A stretch of 64,000 nt of DNA from Candidatus Gastranaerophilales bacterium (GTDB lineage Bacteria > Cyanobacteriota > Vampirovibrionia > Gastranaerophilales > Gastranaerophilaceae), in the NCBI GenBank assembly GCA_017461425.1, contig JAFTXY010000005.1, positions 30,245-94,244 on the forward strand. Reading direction: 5' to 3'. The stretch's first letter is position 1; each line of letters begins with the position of its first letter. The position numbers and the translations under genes were made by a program. This document shows positions 55,193-63,584 of this stretch, piece by piece. The notes beneath the pieces were generated by a model. That model saw nothing but the letters and a program-made list of their open reading frames with translations. It was not told the DNA's origin and searched no databases.

Positions 55193-57130
55193 CTAGCCAA
55201 ATAAATATTCTAGTAAATCAGAACATCCATTAGCATCACCATCAAGTCCATCTCTGAATAATGCACGCTCTGGAGTATCCCCATGTCCTGCACCTTCTAA
55301 TAAAATATTATCAGTATCAGAAATGTTTACTTCTCGTGCAAGCGCTCTATACTTATGAGGATTTTTGCAGCCATCTTTATCGCCTGTGTATACTCTGACA
55401 GGAATTTGACTGCTCATTAAAGGTAAGCCTCTGTCTGCAAAGTATCCAGCCATTACAACCGCTTTATTAATTTTGAATTTTTTATTCTTTAATTTACTAT
55501 AATAGTTGTAATACAAGCCAACACCGCCACCACCGTTGCTAAATCCAATCAAGGAAACATTATCTGTATCAATATTATATCCAGAATTATCAATAAAATC
55601 ATTAATCATCATATCAGCAGAAGCTAAAGCATTTTCATCATCCCAACAAGCATTTGAAGTAGAATGCACAAATAAAAATGCACCTTTAAAGTTTTTATAA
55701 TTTGGATCAGCTGCCATCTCTTTTAAGGCTTCATACATATTGTCATTTTTTAGATTATTAGCATTTCCACGCTCTCCATAACCATGGAAATAAACGGCCA
55801 TAGGAATTTCATCATTCATATCAATGCCTTCTGGCACATACGCATAATAACTTTGACCATTGCAACTATATTTTCGCATTTCATAGCCAGTTACTGTACC
55901 ATCAAAAATTTCATCAAGCTTTGCTTCTTCTGCTTCAAATTCAGCAATTTGTTTTTCAAGGTCTTCAACTTTTTTAGTGGCATCATTAACACTTTTTGTT
56001 TTAGTATCAATCAATTCTGCTTTTTTTGCTTCAAATTCAGCTTTTGCATTATTATATTCTTCCAAAAGCGTTGCTATTTGAGTATTTTTTTCAGCTATTT
56101 GTATTTCAAGTGTTTCTTTTTGTGCTTCAAGCGTTTCTTTTTGAGATTTTAAATTTTCTAAATTAATTTTAGCTGTTTCAAGTTTATCTTGCTCTGCTTG
56201 AATTTGGCTTTGAAATGCTTCTGCATCTTCACTAGCGCCAGCTTGAGCATTTAAATTTGCTATTGTTTGTTCAATGGTTGCTATTGAATTTTCTAAATTT
56301 AGAATATCAGAATCAAGTTGTGTAATTTGAGTCGTTAAATTAGTTAATTCTTGAGTCATATTTTCAAGATTAATTGTCTCTTGTTGATGAGCTTCATATG
56401 CTTTTTGTTCTTTTTCCTTTAAAGACACTAATTCGGGATCAGTTTCATTGTTTACCGCATCAAGTTCTTGTTGTTTAGTTTCTAAATCAGCTTTTGCTTC
56501 TTCAAGTTGCTTATTTAATTCATCCTTAGAAATCATTTTTGGAGTTTCTTGAGGACTATTTGCTTTTGTACTAACTGAACTACTATCAGTATTAGAAGAA
56601 TTATTATTCATTCTTGCTCCGCCACCAGATGGTGATGATGGAGTTTTTACTGTAGGCGGAATTTCACTTTCTTGAATTTCTTTTTCATTTTCTTCTGGGA
56701 ATAATTCCTCAGTTAACAACAAAATATCGTCATATGAAAATAGTTCAGAATCATCATCATTGTTTGCGATATCTTGGATTTCTTCTTGTGATAAAACACC
56801 ATTATTATCAATATCAACCGCTTCAAAATACGTTTTTGCGACTTCTTTAATCTCATCTAATTGTTCTTGAGTAAAAGAAGATAAATCAAATAACTCATCA
56901 TTATTATCTAAATCCATATTTTTATCATCTGACATTAAATATGCCATCACTTCTTGATATTTTTTTATAAAATCTTCTTCTGTAATTCCCTCTTTAAACA
57001 AAGTTGCTGGGTCAAAAAATATCGAAGTATCATCTTTATCAGATGTATCATCCCCTAAAGAATCAGTTTGCTTTTTGATATCAAAGTTATCAGAAAGTAT
57101 ATATTGCTGTGTCTTTTTTAATTTTATCAA
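55193..57130 (-). CDS. EF-hand/coiled-coil/esterase fusion
   Basis: 645 residues. An EF-hand loop DIDNNGVLSQEE (106-117) is canonical for Ca2+ binding, with a second degenerate acidic site near 68-80 (DDKNMDLDNND). A Gly/Ser/Asn linker is followed by a long coiled coil (about 205-405, Glu/Lys/Gln-rich). The C-terminus (about 415-645) is an alpha/beta-hydrolase esterase with HGYGERGN, nucleophile GFSNGGGG, and His in EGAGHGDTP. It has no obvious signal peptide. Promoter region contains AGTATATACT (57149-57158). Confidence 0.8.
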   Translation of the reverse strand: MIKLKKTQQYILSDNFDIKKQTDSLGDDTSDKDDTSIFFDPATLFKEGITEEDFIKKYQEVMAYLMSDDKNMDLDNNDELFDLSSFTQEQLDEIKEVAKTYFEAVDIDNNGVLSQEEIQDIANNDDDSELFSYDDILLLTEELFPEENEKEIQESEIPPTVKTPSSPSGGGARMNNNSSNTDSSSVSTKANSPQETPKMISKDELNKQLEEAKADLETKQQELDAVNNETDPELVSLKEKEQKAYEAHQQETINLENMTQELTNLTTQITQLDSDILNLENSIATIEQTIANLNAQAGASEDAEAFQSQIQAEQDKLETAKINLENLKSQKETLEAQKETLEIQIAEKNTQIATLLEEYNNAKAEFEAKKAELIDTKTKSVNDATKKVEDLEKQIAEFEAEEAKLDEIFDGTVTGYEMRKYSCNGQSYYAYVPEGIDMNDEIPMAVYFHGYGERGNANNLKNDNMYEALKEMAADPNYKNFKGAFLFVHSTSNACWDDENALASADMMINDFIDNSGYNIDTDNVSLIGFSNGGGGVGLYYNYYSKLKNKKFKINKAVVMAGYFADRGLPLMSSQIPVRVYTGDKDGCKNPHKYRALAREVNISDTDNILLEGAGHGDTPERALFRDGLDGDANGCSDLLEYLFG

Positions 57131-57211
57131 TTTTTTTCTCTTGCGATTAGTATATACTATATATATAAAAACGAAATAACAATAAAAATTGCCTTGTTTT
57201 AAAAAACTTTA

Positions 57212-57239
57212 TTTACAAAGATTAAAAATGTTTTATAAT
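57212..57239 (+). promoter_or_regulatory. Promoter of the hemolysin III gene
   Basis: TTTACA (57212-57217), 16 nt, TATAAT (57234-57239); AGAGG lies just before the ATG at 57267. It lies inside the longer frame that begins at 57189, so it argues for the later start. Confidence 0.6.
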
Positions 57240-57266
57240 TGTAGTAATAAAGAAAAGAGGCAAACT

Positions 57267-57899
57267 ATGCACACAGATACCAAATATACACCGCAAGAAG
57301 AATTTTTAAACGCTTTTTCTCATTCACTAGGTGCAATGTTTGCAATTTATGCAATAGTTATGCTTGCTGTAAATTCCAAAACTGCTGTTCAGACTGCTTC
57401 AACAGCGATATTTGGTTCAATGTTATTTATATTGTTTCAATCATCAGCGCTTTATCATGCTATGGTTAACGAAACAGCGAAAAAAGTTTTTAGAAAAATC
57501 GATCATAGTGCAATTTTTATGCTTATTGCAGGCACGTACACCCCAATTTTACTTTTAACAGTCGATTTTCCATTATCAGTCGCTTTGCTTGCAATGACTT
57601 GGTATTTAGCGATTACAGGCATTGTATATTCTTGTTTAACTTTGAAATTTAAATATCTTTCAACTGGTTTATACTTGGTAATGGGCTGGTTATCTATATT
57701 TTTAGTGTACTCAATTTGGCAAAACGCAGGTTTGAATACTGTTTGGTTACTGCTTTTAGGTGGTTTATTTTATTCTTCAGGATGCATATTTTATTTATTA
57801 AAGAAAAAATATATGCATTGCATTTGGCATATTTTTGTAATTATGGGTGCAATTTCACATTATTTTTGCATCTTGCAAATTTTGAAACATACAAATTAA
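57267..57899 (+). CDS. Hemolysin III/PAQR family membrane protein
   Basis: 210 residues from ATG 57267 (MHTDTKYTPQEEFLN), chosen because the promoter TATAAT lies upstream of it and AGAGG precedes it. Seven hydrophobic segments. Family marks are FSHSLGAMFA (His), SSALYHAM (Ser/His), RKIDHSAIFMLIAGTYTP (Asp-His, about 73-90) and near the end HCIWHIFVIMGAISHYF with the metal-binding histidines. These proteins are related to PAQR receptors; bacterial function is unclear. Confidence 0.9.
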   Translation: MHTDTKYTPQEEFLNAFSHSLGAMFAIYAIVMLAVNSKTAVQTASTAIFGSMLFILFQSSALYHAMVNETAKKVFRKIDHSAIFMLIAGTYTPILLLTVDFPLSVALLAMTWYLAITGIVYSCLTLKFKYLSTGLYLVMGWLSIFLVYSIWQNAGLNTVWLLLLGGLFYSSGCIFYLLKKKYMHCIWHIFVIMGAISHYFCILQILKHTN

Positions 57900-58289
57900 T
57901 AATGGAATTTATTTATTTTATATATGTATTTTAACAGCTAATTTGATTATTTTTAACACTTAGTTTGACAATTACGGCGATGACTGGTTCCAAACCGCAA
58001 ATCGTCTGTCCATCTTGTTACAAAAGGATTTTGCTTGGATCACTATCGCAATTTTATTCTAACTCTTGTTAATTTAAAATTCAAGTCAAATATTTGTTAA
58101 TTTTCAAACTCAAGCAACATCTAGCTTTGAGCCAATTTTCAAAAAATATAAGCTCAAAAATGCTATTTTTTCGTTACAATTTGGTCAAATAATTGTCTAA
58201 AATATTTAACATAATTATTCGGGTTAAGAATTTCTGGCTGCAAAACGGAATTCAAAATATATCAATTATTCAATGCAACGCATTTTTTA
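57900..58289. other. 390-nt intergenic spacer with a GC-richer patch
   Basis: Between two convergent genes. The stretch about 57964-58062 is visibly richer in G+C and reads open on the + strand (DNYGDDWFQTANRLSI near its start) but has no start codon and an in-frame stop just before it. It may be a gene remnant. The rest is AT-rich with no clear feature. Confidence 0.4.
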
Positions 58290-59846
58290 TTATTTTGCAA
58301 ACAAAGGATATATACAGAATTCAATATTTTCATTATAATCCAAAGCAGTTAATGATGCTGCAAATGGAGTGGCGTATTTTACAATATCTGAATTTTTAGT
58401 TTTTATTCCTATTAAACCAATAGTATACATGACGTTAAGCAGTTTTCTAATATTTTGTTCACGAGCATATGAAGTTTGAGATTCAGAATACTTAAAATCA
58501 TTTTTAAGTTGCATGTCACAATCTTTAAAATATTCAAAAATCATCTCGCTAATCTCATTGTATTTATTGTTTATAAGATCCATATATTTAAATTTATTTC
58601 CTAAATGATATAAAATATTTATGTATCCTTCTATATTTCCATAAATATTTGACCACTCATGATCTAATGCCTGTAAACGCTCTTTTTTGTAATTTAATTC
58701 TGCTGATAAGATATTTTCTTCGGTAATTGTAGTTTTACCATCAGCTTCTATTAAACATAGATTAACAAAACTTATTAAATCACGAGGTCGCATCATGGAA
58801 CGATCAACAATATAGTTTAGTGCAGTTGTGCCTTTAACATTAATTTTAAAAATATCCTTAAATGTAAGATTGGTTTGTTTTTTGTATTTATATGCAAATA
58901 AATGCGCAACTCTCTTGTTAAGTAGTTCTTCTAGCATTTGAGGATTCCAGTCTAATTTTAAAGTAAAAGAACCATCTTTTTCATTTTGTCTTTTTGTAAC
59001 TTCGCAAGTTTTGGCTAATAAATCTGCGCGCATAGCAATTAAAATTTTCAAATTAATAATATCTGAAAACTCTTTCATTGCAGTTAATAAAGCGTCAATT
59101 AATTTATATTTTGAATTACTTTCCACCCATTTGTCATCCAAATTATCAATAACTACGACTATTTTTTTCTGTCTATTGTTTGAAAAGTATTCTTTAAATA
59201 TCGAAATAATATTTTTTAGTTGGCTTATTTGTTTTTTGTTAATGTATTGACTTGCTTTAATCTGTATCTCTTGTCTTTGAGTATCAGATAATTTACCTTC
59301 AAGTTTTGCAATATCACTACCTACAACCGTTGCCACATGGCTCTGTAATTCGTTTGTAATTTTTTCAGATATACCTTCGTCAAAAAAGACGCCATCATAT
59401 TCATCAACATACTTTTTTAATTGATTTAACCTGCCGACATCTTTTACCATTTTTATTAATTCATCTAAAAATTTTTTCTTTTGATATGAAAAATAATTTT
59501 TTATTATTTGAGAAATAATTTCATGTAACCATAAAAATTTGTATAAAATATCAAGATTAATTCCTTCATCTACAAGTCTCTTAACAAAAGGGACTGAAGC
59601 AATATACTGCATAGCAAACATATCTGGTTTGATTGGTATATAATAATCAACTTTATTTTTTATTTCATTCAATAAAGCGGTTTTACCAGTACCAGTTCTT
59701 CCTAGTAAAATCATTTTTCTGTTTTTAAAATCGCATAATTCATTATACTCGGGGGTTTCCAAAAAACAAGATTTTAAAAATTCATCATCGTTTTCTGCAC
59801 ATATTGTACCCAAACTCATGCTTCGTTTAAAAACAATTTCTGTCAT
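58290..59846 (-). CDS. P-loop ATPase, Sll1717-like
   Basis: 518 residues. Walker A GRTGTGKT (49-56), Walker B KIVVVIDNLDD (about 228-238), and a later RPRDLISF that fits the STAND/KAP-type sensor region. The C-terminal half is helical and may be a winged-helix or effector domain. It resembles Sll1717-type ATPases of unknown function, some of which occur near defence genes. There is no nuclease or other effector gene next to it, so it stands alone. Confidence 0.75.
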   Translation of the reverse strand: MTEIVFKRSMSLGTICAENDDEFLKSCFLETPEYNELCDFKNRKMILLGRTGTGKTALLNEIKNKVDYYIPIKPDMFAMQYIASVPFVKRLVDEGINLDILYKFLWLHEIISQIIKNYFSYQKKKFLDELIKMVKDVGRLNQLKKYVDEYDGVFFDEGISEKITNELQSHVATVVGSDIAKLEGKLSDTQRQEIQIKASQYINKKQISQLKNIISIFKEYFSNNRQKKIVVVIDNLDDKWVESNSKYKLIDALLTAMKEFSDIINLKILIAMRADLLAKTCEVTKRQNEKDGSFTLKLDWNPQMLEELLNKRVAHLFAYKYKKQTNLTFKDIFKINVKGTTALNYIVDRSMMRPRDLISFVNLCLIEADGKTTITEENILSAELNYKKERLQALDHEWSNIYGNIEGYINILYHLGNKFKYMDLINNKYNEISEMIFEYFKDCDMQLKNDFKYSESQTSYAREQNIRKLLNVMYTIGLIGIKTKNSDIVKYATPFAASLTALDYNENIEFCIYPLFAK

Positions 59847-60041
59847 ATTCTTCCCCTATTTATTCATAAATATTTTATAAATATTCAACTTGATAGTCAA
59901 CCATTTATAAGTCAAATATATAACAATATGAGCTCGGAAAATATTCTTGCTAGTAATTTTCAATTACAAGATTATTTTTGTTTAAAATATTTTACGTTCT
60001 GTAGCTTCATCGTCATTAATAAATATATTAAATTCATCATT

Positions 60042-60431
60042 TTATCTCAAATATTCAAGATTTTTCTTTGCTATTTCATCTAGTTTTTTATCAATTCCAT
60101 TTAAAAAAAGTTGCTCATTTTCACTATTTTGCAAATCTATTTTTTGCAAAAGTTCTCTTGCAGCTAAAGGCATATCAAATATTCTACCACTGTAACCATC
60201 TCTAAAAGCGTTTAAATCTTCTATGCTTGCATTATTTAAAATTTCATTAGTAAATGAAGCTCTACAAGTCGAATATGCCGTCAGCTCTAAACCCATAAAT
60301 TGCTTAAAAGTTTCTTCGCCCATCGCACTAGCAAAAGAAGTTTCACCTGGAACATCACTAATTTTAATATCCATATTAGTATCCGTTAAGTTTATAATTT
60401 GTAATTTATTATTTAAAACATTATTAATCAT
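60042..60431 (-). CDS. Hypothetical protein
   Basis: 129 residues, family not recognised. The middle has FKQFMGLELTAYSTCRAS and DAFRDGYSG-like text (NAFRDGYSGRIF), and the C-terminus is helical (NGIDKKLDEIAKKNLEYLR). It lies 26 nt downstream of the larger unknown gene on the same strand, so they are probably one operon. After its TAA, the same frame stays open for about 19 more codons. Confidence 0.65.
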   Translation of the reverse strand: MINNVLNNKLQIINLTDTNMDIKISDVPGETSFASAMGEETFKQFMGLELTAYSTCRASFTNEILNNASIEDLNAFRDGYSGRIFDMPLAARELLQKIDLQNSENEQLFLNGIDKKLDEIAKKNLEYLR

Positions 60432-60457
60432 TTATAACCCTCCCATAAGTGAAACTA

Positions 60458-61255
60458 TTACAGGCACTTTGTTGTTTCGTAATTTATCGCCAAATTTTGA
60501 GCATATTTTTCACCATATTTATCGTCATATTGAGAATAATCTACTCGCTTTAATTGATCTTGTGGATTAATGTGTTTTTGTGCTTCTTTTTCTTGGTTTT
60601 CAAGAATATTCATATATGCACTAAATTCTCTTTGAACCGCCAATAATTCTTGAGGGTTTAAAGACCCGCCTGAATAATTTTGCATAAAACCTTGAGCCAT
60701 TTTAGCTGCTTCATATACATTTGCTTTTACATATTTTCCAAGATTATCTATATTAACACCGCTAACCAATTCTTTTGACATTGACATAGCATATGGAACT
60801 TTATCTTTATTGAGATTTGATAAACTACACATCATGCGAGCTTCTGCGCTTCGTCTTAATTCGTAAACCGTTCTAAATGGAGTTTTATTGAGTGCTTGAA
60901 GTTCTTGCTCGTTAGCACAACCACGAGATTCTAGGTATTTGTTGAATTCAATTTCTATATCAACAGGTATTGAATTCATATCGATTTCTTTAAGTCGAGG
61001 ATCGTCCGGATTATGCAATGTTGTACCACAAACAGTTCTTTGATACATTCCTTCTATGGTACTTTTAAATTCCTCTTTTGAATATATTTTGTGAAAAGTT
61101 AAATTATACTCATTATATTTATCCATAAATTCTGCATTAATACTTTCCATGTCTTTATCTGTAAAAGATGACACATTTTTTATGCTTAAAGCAAAATCGT
61201 TTAATATATTCTCTATTGAATATATAGACTGACTTGATGCAATACCTTGTACCAT
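60458..61255 (-). CDS. Hypothetical protein
   Basis: 265 residues, no known domain. Helical throughout, with EVYQRTVCG-like region (GMYQRTVCGTTLHNPDD), RRSAEARMMCSLSN and KMAQGFMQNYSGG. It may be a structural or secretion-linked protein; that is not supported by any clear motif. It is the first gene of a two-gene unit. Confidence 0.65.
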   Translation of the reverse strand: MVQGIASSQSIYSIENILNDFALSIKNVSSFTDKDMESINAEFMDKYNEYNLTFHKIYSKEEFKSTIEGMYQRTVCGTTLHNPDDPRLKEIDMNSIPVDIEIEFNKYLESRGCANEQELQALNKTPFRTVYELRRSAEARMMCSLSNLNKDKVPYAMSMSKELVSGVNIDNLGKYVKANVYEAAKMAQGFMQNYSGGSLNPQELLAVQREFSAYMNILENQEKEAQKHINPQDQLKRVDYSQYDDKYGEKYAQNLAINYETTKCL

Positions 61256-61372
61256 ATAATCCTACCCTTATTGTATATATTTATAAGTTATTTTATTTCT
61301 TTTTTGTACATATATTTGAATGAAATTTAAAAAATTTCAAAAACCTCAAATAGGACTTTTGCGCAAAATACT

Positions 61373-61508
61373 CGTTTTATCTGTGACAAGCCTAAAAATC
61401 GCAAAACATAGGCTACAAAAACAAAAAGAACATTTTGTTTTTAATAATCGTTTTACCCGTACAACCATTAAAAGACCGTTTTTGTCCATTTTTGTCACAG
61501 GTAAAACG
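61373..61508. repeat. Inverted repeat, 17-bp arms
   Basis: CGTTTTATCTGTGACAA (61373-61389) and TTGTCACAGGTAAAACG (61492-61508) match at 16 of 17 positions as reverse complements, about 100 nt apart, with further hairpins between them. Spacing is compatible with a structured RNA or the ends of a small mobile element. Confidence 0.6.
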
Positions 61509-61599
61509 ATTACTTCCGACCCCTAAAACCTGCTTAACAAGTGAGCTTTGCTAAAAAAATAACTTTACCCGTACAAATCAAATTACTCGTTAAACTACA

Positions 61600-61735
61600 A
61601 TATATTTGCCGACGCCCTAAATTTTCTAGACGAAGAATGAGTCATAGAAAATGGAAGCACCCTTGGGGTGTGGCTTGCCAGAGGCAAATAAAAAAGACTT
61701 CACGATGGAAGTCTTATATTTTATATATTTGCCGA
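61600..61735. repeat. Direct repeat of the tRNA-Leu 3' end
   Basis: ATATATTTGCCGA occurs at 61600-61612 and again at 61723-61735, where it spans the 3' end of tRNA-Leu(CAA) (minus strand). A 13-nt copy of a tRNA 3' end 123 bp away looks like an old attachment-site pair. Confidence 0.5.
61690..61716 (-). terminator. Terminator after tRNA-Leu(CAA)
   Basis: On the minus strand, AAGACTTC, a short loop, GAAGTCTT and a T-run lie about 15 nt after the tRNA 3' end. Confidence 0.75.
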
Positions 61736-61815
61736 TGGCCGGAGTCGAACCGGCACGTGGGGTGAACCACGCCAGATTTTGAGTCTGGTGCGTCTACCAA
61801 TTTCGCCACATCGGC
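61730..61815 (-). tRNA. tRNA-Leu(CAA)
   Basis: On the minus strand, acceptor GCCGATG pairs with CATCGGC, the D arm has AAATTGGTAGACGC, the anticodon stem CCAGA/TCTGG has loop CTCAAAA (anticodon CAA), a long variable arm follows, then T loop GTTCGACTC. Discriminator A; CCA is not encoded. It reads UUG. Confidence 0.96.
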
Positions 61816-61979
61816 AAATTATTTCTATTCAATTATCAATTATCTCTTATAGCTCCTGAGGAAATCCAAGATTTCCACGTCGCCATCATCATGCTTAATC
61901 GTCAAATCTCCACGATTTGCCGATTGTCGCATCGGCTGCCGCATTTCACATCGGCAAATAATTTTATTTAATTATCAAT
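61807..61979. repeat. Duplicated 5' end and promoter flank of tRNA-Leu(CAA)
   Basis: 61807-61840 and 61947-61979 share CACATCGGCAAAT and then a matching A/T flank ending AATTATCAAT, with one base missing. On the minus strand this is the first 9 nt of the tRNA plus its 5' flank, copied about 140 nt upstream. Several short hairpins (e.g. GCCGAT/ATCGGC, CAAATC/GATTTG) lie between. Confidence 0.6.
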
Positions 61980-62003
61980 ATAATAATTTTACTATCAAAT
62001 ATT

Positions 62004-63449
62004 TTATTTGTCTAACTCTTCTTTTAATAGTTTATTTAAAAGTTGAGGATTAGCTCTTCCTTTAGTTTCTTTCATTGCTTGACCAACAAAGAAGCCAAAT
62101 AATTTATCTCTTCCGCCTTTATATGCAGCAACTTGTTCAGGATTATCGGCAACAATTTTTTGAACAATAGGAAGTATGCTTGATTCATCAGAAATTACAG
62201 ATAAACCTTTTTTATCAACTAAACTTTGAGCATCTTCGCCAGTATTTAAAATATCAACAATCAGTCCTTTTGCAATATTGTTTGAAATAGTGCCTTTTTT
62301 CAACAAATCTAGCAATTTTGCAAAGTTTTCAACTGTTAATTTAGATTCATCAATAGATATTTTTTCTTCTTTTAAATAAGCAGCAACTTCACCCATTAAG
62401 AAATTGGAAGCCGTTTTAGCATCTGCACCAGCTTGAAGAAGTTTGTCAAAATATAACGCCATATCAATTTGATTAACCAAAACATTTGCGTCATACTCGC
62501 TTAAACCAACAGCTTGATATCTTTCTAACTTTTGAGCAGGTAATTCAGGCATTGTTGCTCTAATTTTTTCGACCCATTCTCTAGAAATTTCTAAAGGCAT
62601 TAAGTCTGGTTCTGGAAAATATCTATAATCATGCGCATCTTCTTTGCCACGCATAGAAGATGTAATGCCAGCATTATCATCCCAAAGTCTTGTTTCTTGA
62701 ACAACTTGTCCACCTTCTTCAAGAATTTCTGCTTGACGGATGAATTCATATTCAATAGCACGAACCAACGAACGGAAACTGTTTACATTTTTAATTTCAG
62801 CACGTGTGCCAAATTCTTTTTGTCCAATAGGACGAATTGATATATTACAGTCTGCTCTCATAGAACCTTCTTCAAGGTTTCCATCACAAACACCAATATA
62901 TTTTAAGATATTTCTCAGATTTTCAACATATTCTCTTGCTTCTTCTGAGCTTCTCATATCAGGCTCTGAAACAATTTCTAATAATGGAGTACCTGCTCTA
63001 TTTAAATCAACCAGTGAATAGCTTGAGCCATACAAACCAGCAGCCCCAGCATGAACTAATTTTCCAGCATCTTCTTCCAAATGAGCTCTTGTAACACCAA
63101 CTTTTTTATTTGAAATTTGAACCCAACCACCTTCGCAAATCGGCTCATCATATTGAGAAATTTGATATCCTTTTGGAAGATCTGGATAAAAATATTGTTT
63201 TCTATCAAATTTACAACGACTTGGAATATTTGAGTTTAGAGCCAAACCTGTTAAAATCGCCATGTTTACACATTCTTTATTCAAAACAGGCAAAACACCA
63301 GGCATGCCCAAAGTAACCGCAGAAGTTTCAGTATTTGGTTCACGCCCAAATTCACAACCCTCACGAGCAAATATTTTGGTATTAGTTTTTAATTGAGCAT
63401 GAACTTCTAATCCGATGACCATCTCATATTTGTCTTTGTAATCTGACAT
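62004..63449 (-). CDS. gatB: Aspartyl/glutamyl-tRNA amidotransferase subunit B
   Basis: 481 residues, normal length. It has GLEVHAQLKTNTK, FDRKQYFYPDLPKGYQISQY, the DLNRAGTPLLEIVSEPD catalytic region and a C-terminal tail domain with KAWNxxx-like helices (KGRANPQLLNKLL). It supports tRNA-dependent Gln (and possibly Asn) formation together with GatA and GatC, which are not in the window. Confidence 0.96.
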   Translation of the reverse strand: MSDYKDKYEMVIGLEVHAQLKTNTKIFAREGCEFGREPNTETSAVTLGMPGVLPVLNKECVNMAILTGLALNSNIPSRCKFDRKQYFYPDLPKGYQISQYDEPICEGGWVQISNKKVGVTRAHLEEDAGKLVHAGAAGLYGSSYSLVDLNRAGTPLLEIVSEPDMRSSEEAREYVENLRNILKYIGVCDGNLEEGSMRADCNISIRPIGQKEFGTRAEIKNVNSFRSLVRAIEYEFIRQAEILEEGGQVVQETRLWDDNAGITSSMRGKEDAHDYRYFPEPDLMPLEISREWVEKIRATMPELPAQKLERYQAVGLSEYDANVLVNQIDMALYFDKLLQAGADAKTASNFLMGEVAAYLKEEKISIDESKLTVENFAKLLDLLKKGTISNNIAKGLIVDILNTGEDAQSLVDKKGLSVISDESSILPIVQKIVADNPEQVAAYKGGRDKLFGFFVGQAMKETKGRANPQLLNKLLKEELDK

Positions 63450-63487
63450 TTTATCTCCTTAATAATTTTTTATTTTTTATTCTATCA

Positions 63488-63508
63488 TAAACAATATGGT
63501 ATTGTTTA
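63488..63508. promoter_or_regulatory. Operator-like inverted repeat between gatB and the next gene
   Basis: TAAACAATA (63488-63496), TGG, TATTGTTTA (63500-63508): perfect 9-bp arms with a 3-nt spacer. It lies in the divergent spacer, 38 nt upstream of gatB and 76 nt upstream of the next gene. Confidence 0.45.
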
Positions 63509-63584
63509 ATAATGCTTAATATTTTTTACAACCACAAGGCAATTTTTATCATCTTTTATTTTTTAAATATATAAGGGGTAACTA

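Larger units (their letters stand above)
61256..61729. other. 474-nt noncoding region rich in palindromes
   Basis: Contains TTTTGCGCAAAA (61357-61368), the pair CGTTTTATCTGTGACAA (61373-61389)/TTGTCACAGGTAAAACG (61492-61508), AGCCTA/TAGGCT, an AAAAACAAAA/TTTTGTTTTT hairpin, and the direct repeat TTTACCCGTACAA (61452-61464 and 61564-61576). The short frames here are not credible as genes. Confidence 0.6.

Noticed and set aside
55784..56152. 122-codon Phe-rich + strand frame
   Set aside because: It is the antisense of the Glu/Lys-rich coiled coil in the gene at 55193-57130.
57189..57266. Extended start of the hemolysin III gene
   Set aside because: A good promoter -10 box lies inside this extension, and the ATG at 57267 has its own ribosome binding site.
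58290..61255. Prophage or defence island
   Set aside because: Apart from one P-loop ATPase there is no integrase, phage structural gene, nuclease or toxin gene here.
61320..61765. Two short + strand frames (68 and 74 codons)
   Set aside because: They lie in the palindrome-rich region, one runs into the tRNA-Leu gene, and the Lys/Arg/Phe-rich translations look non-coding.
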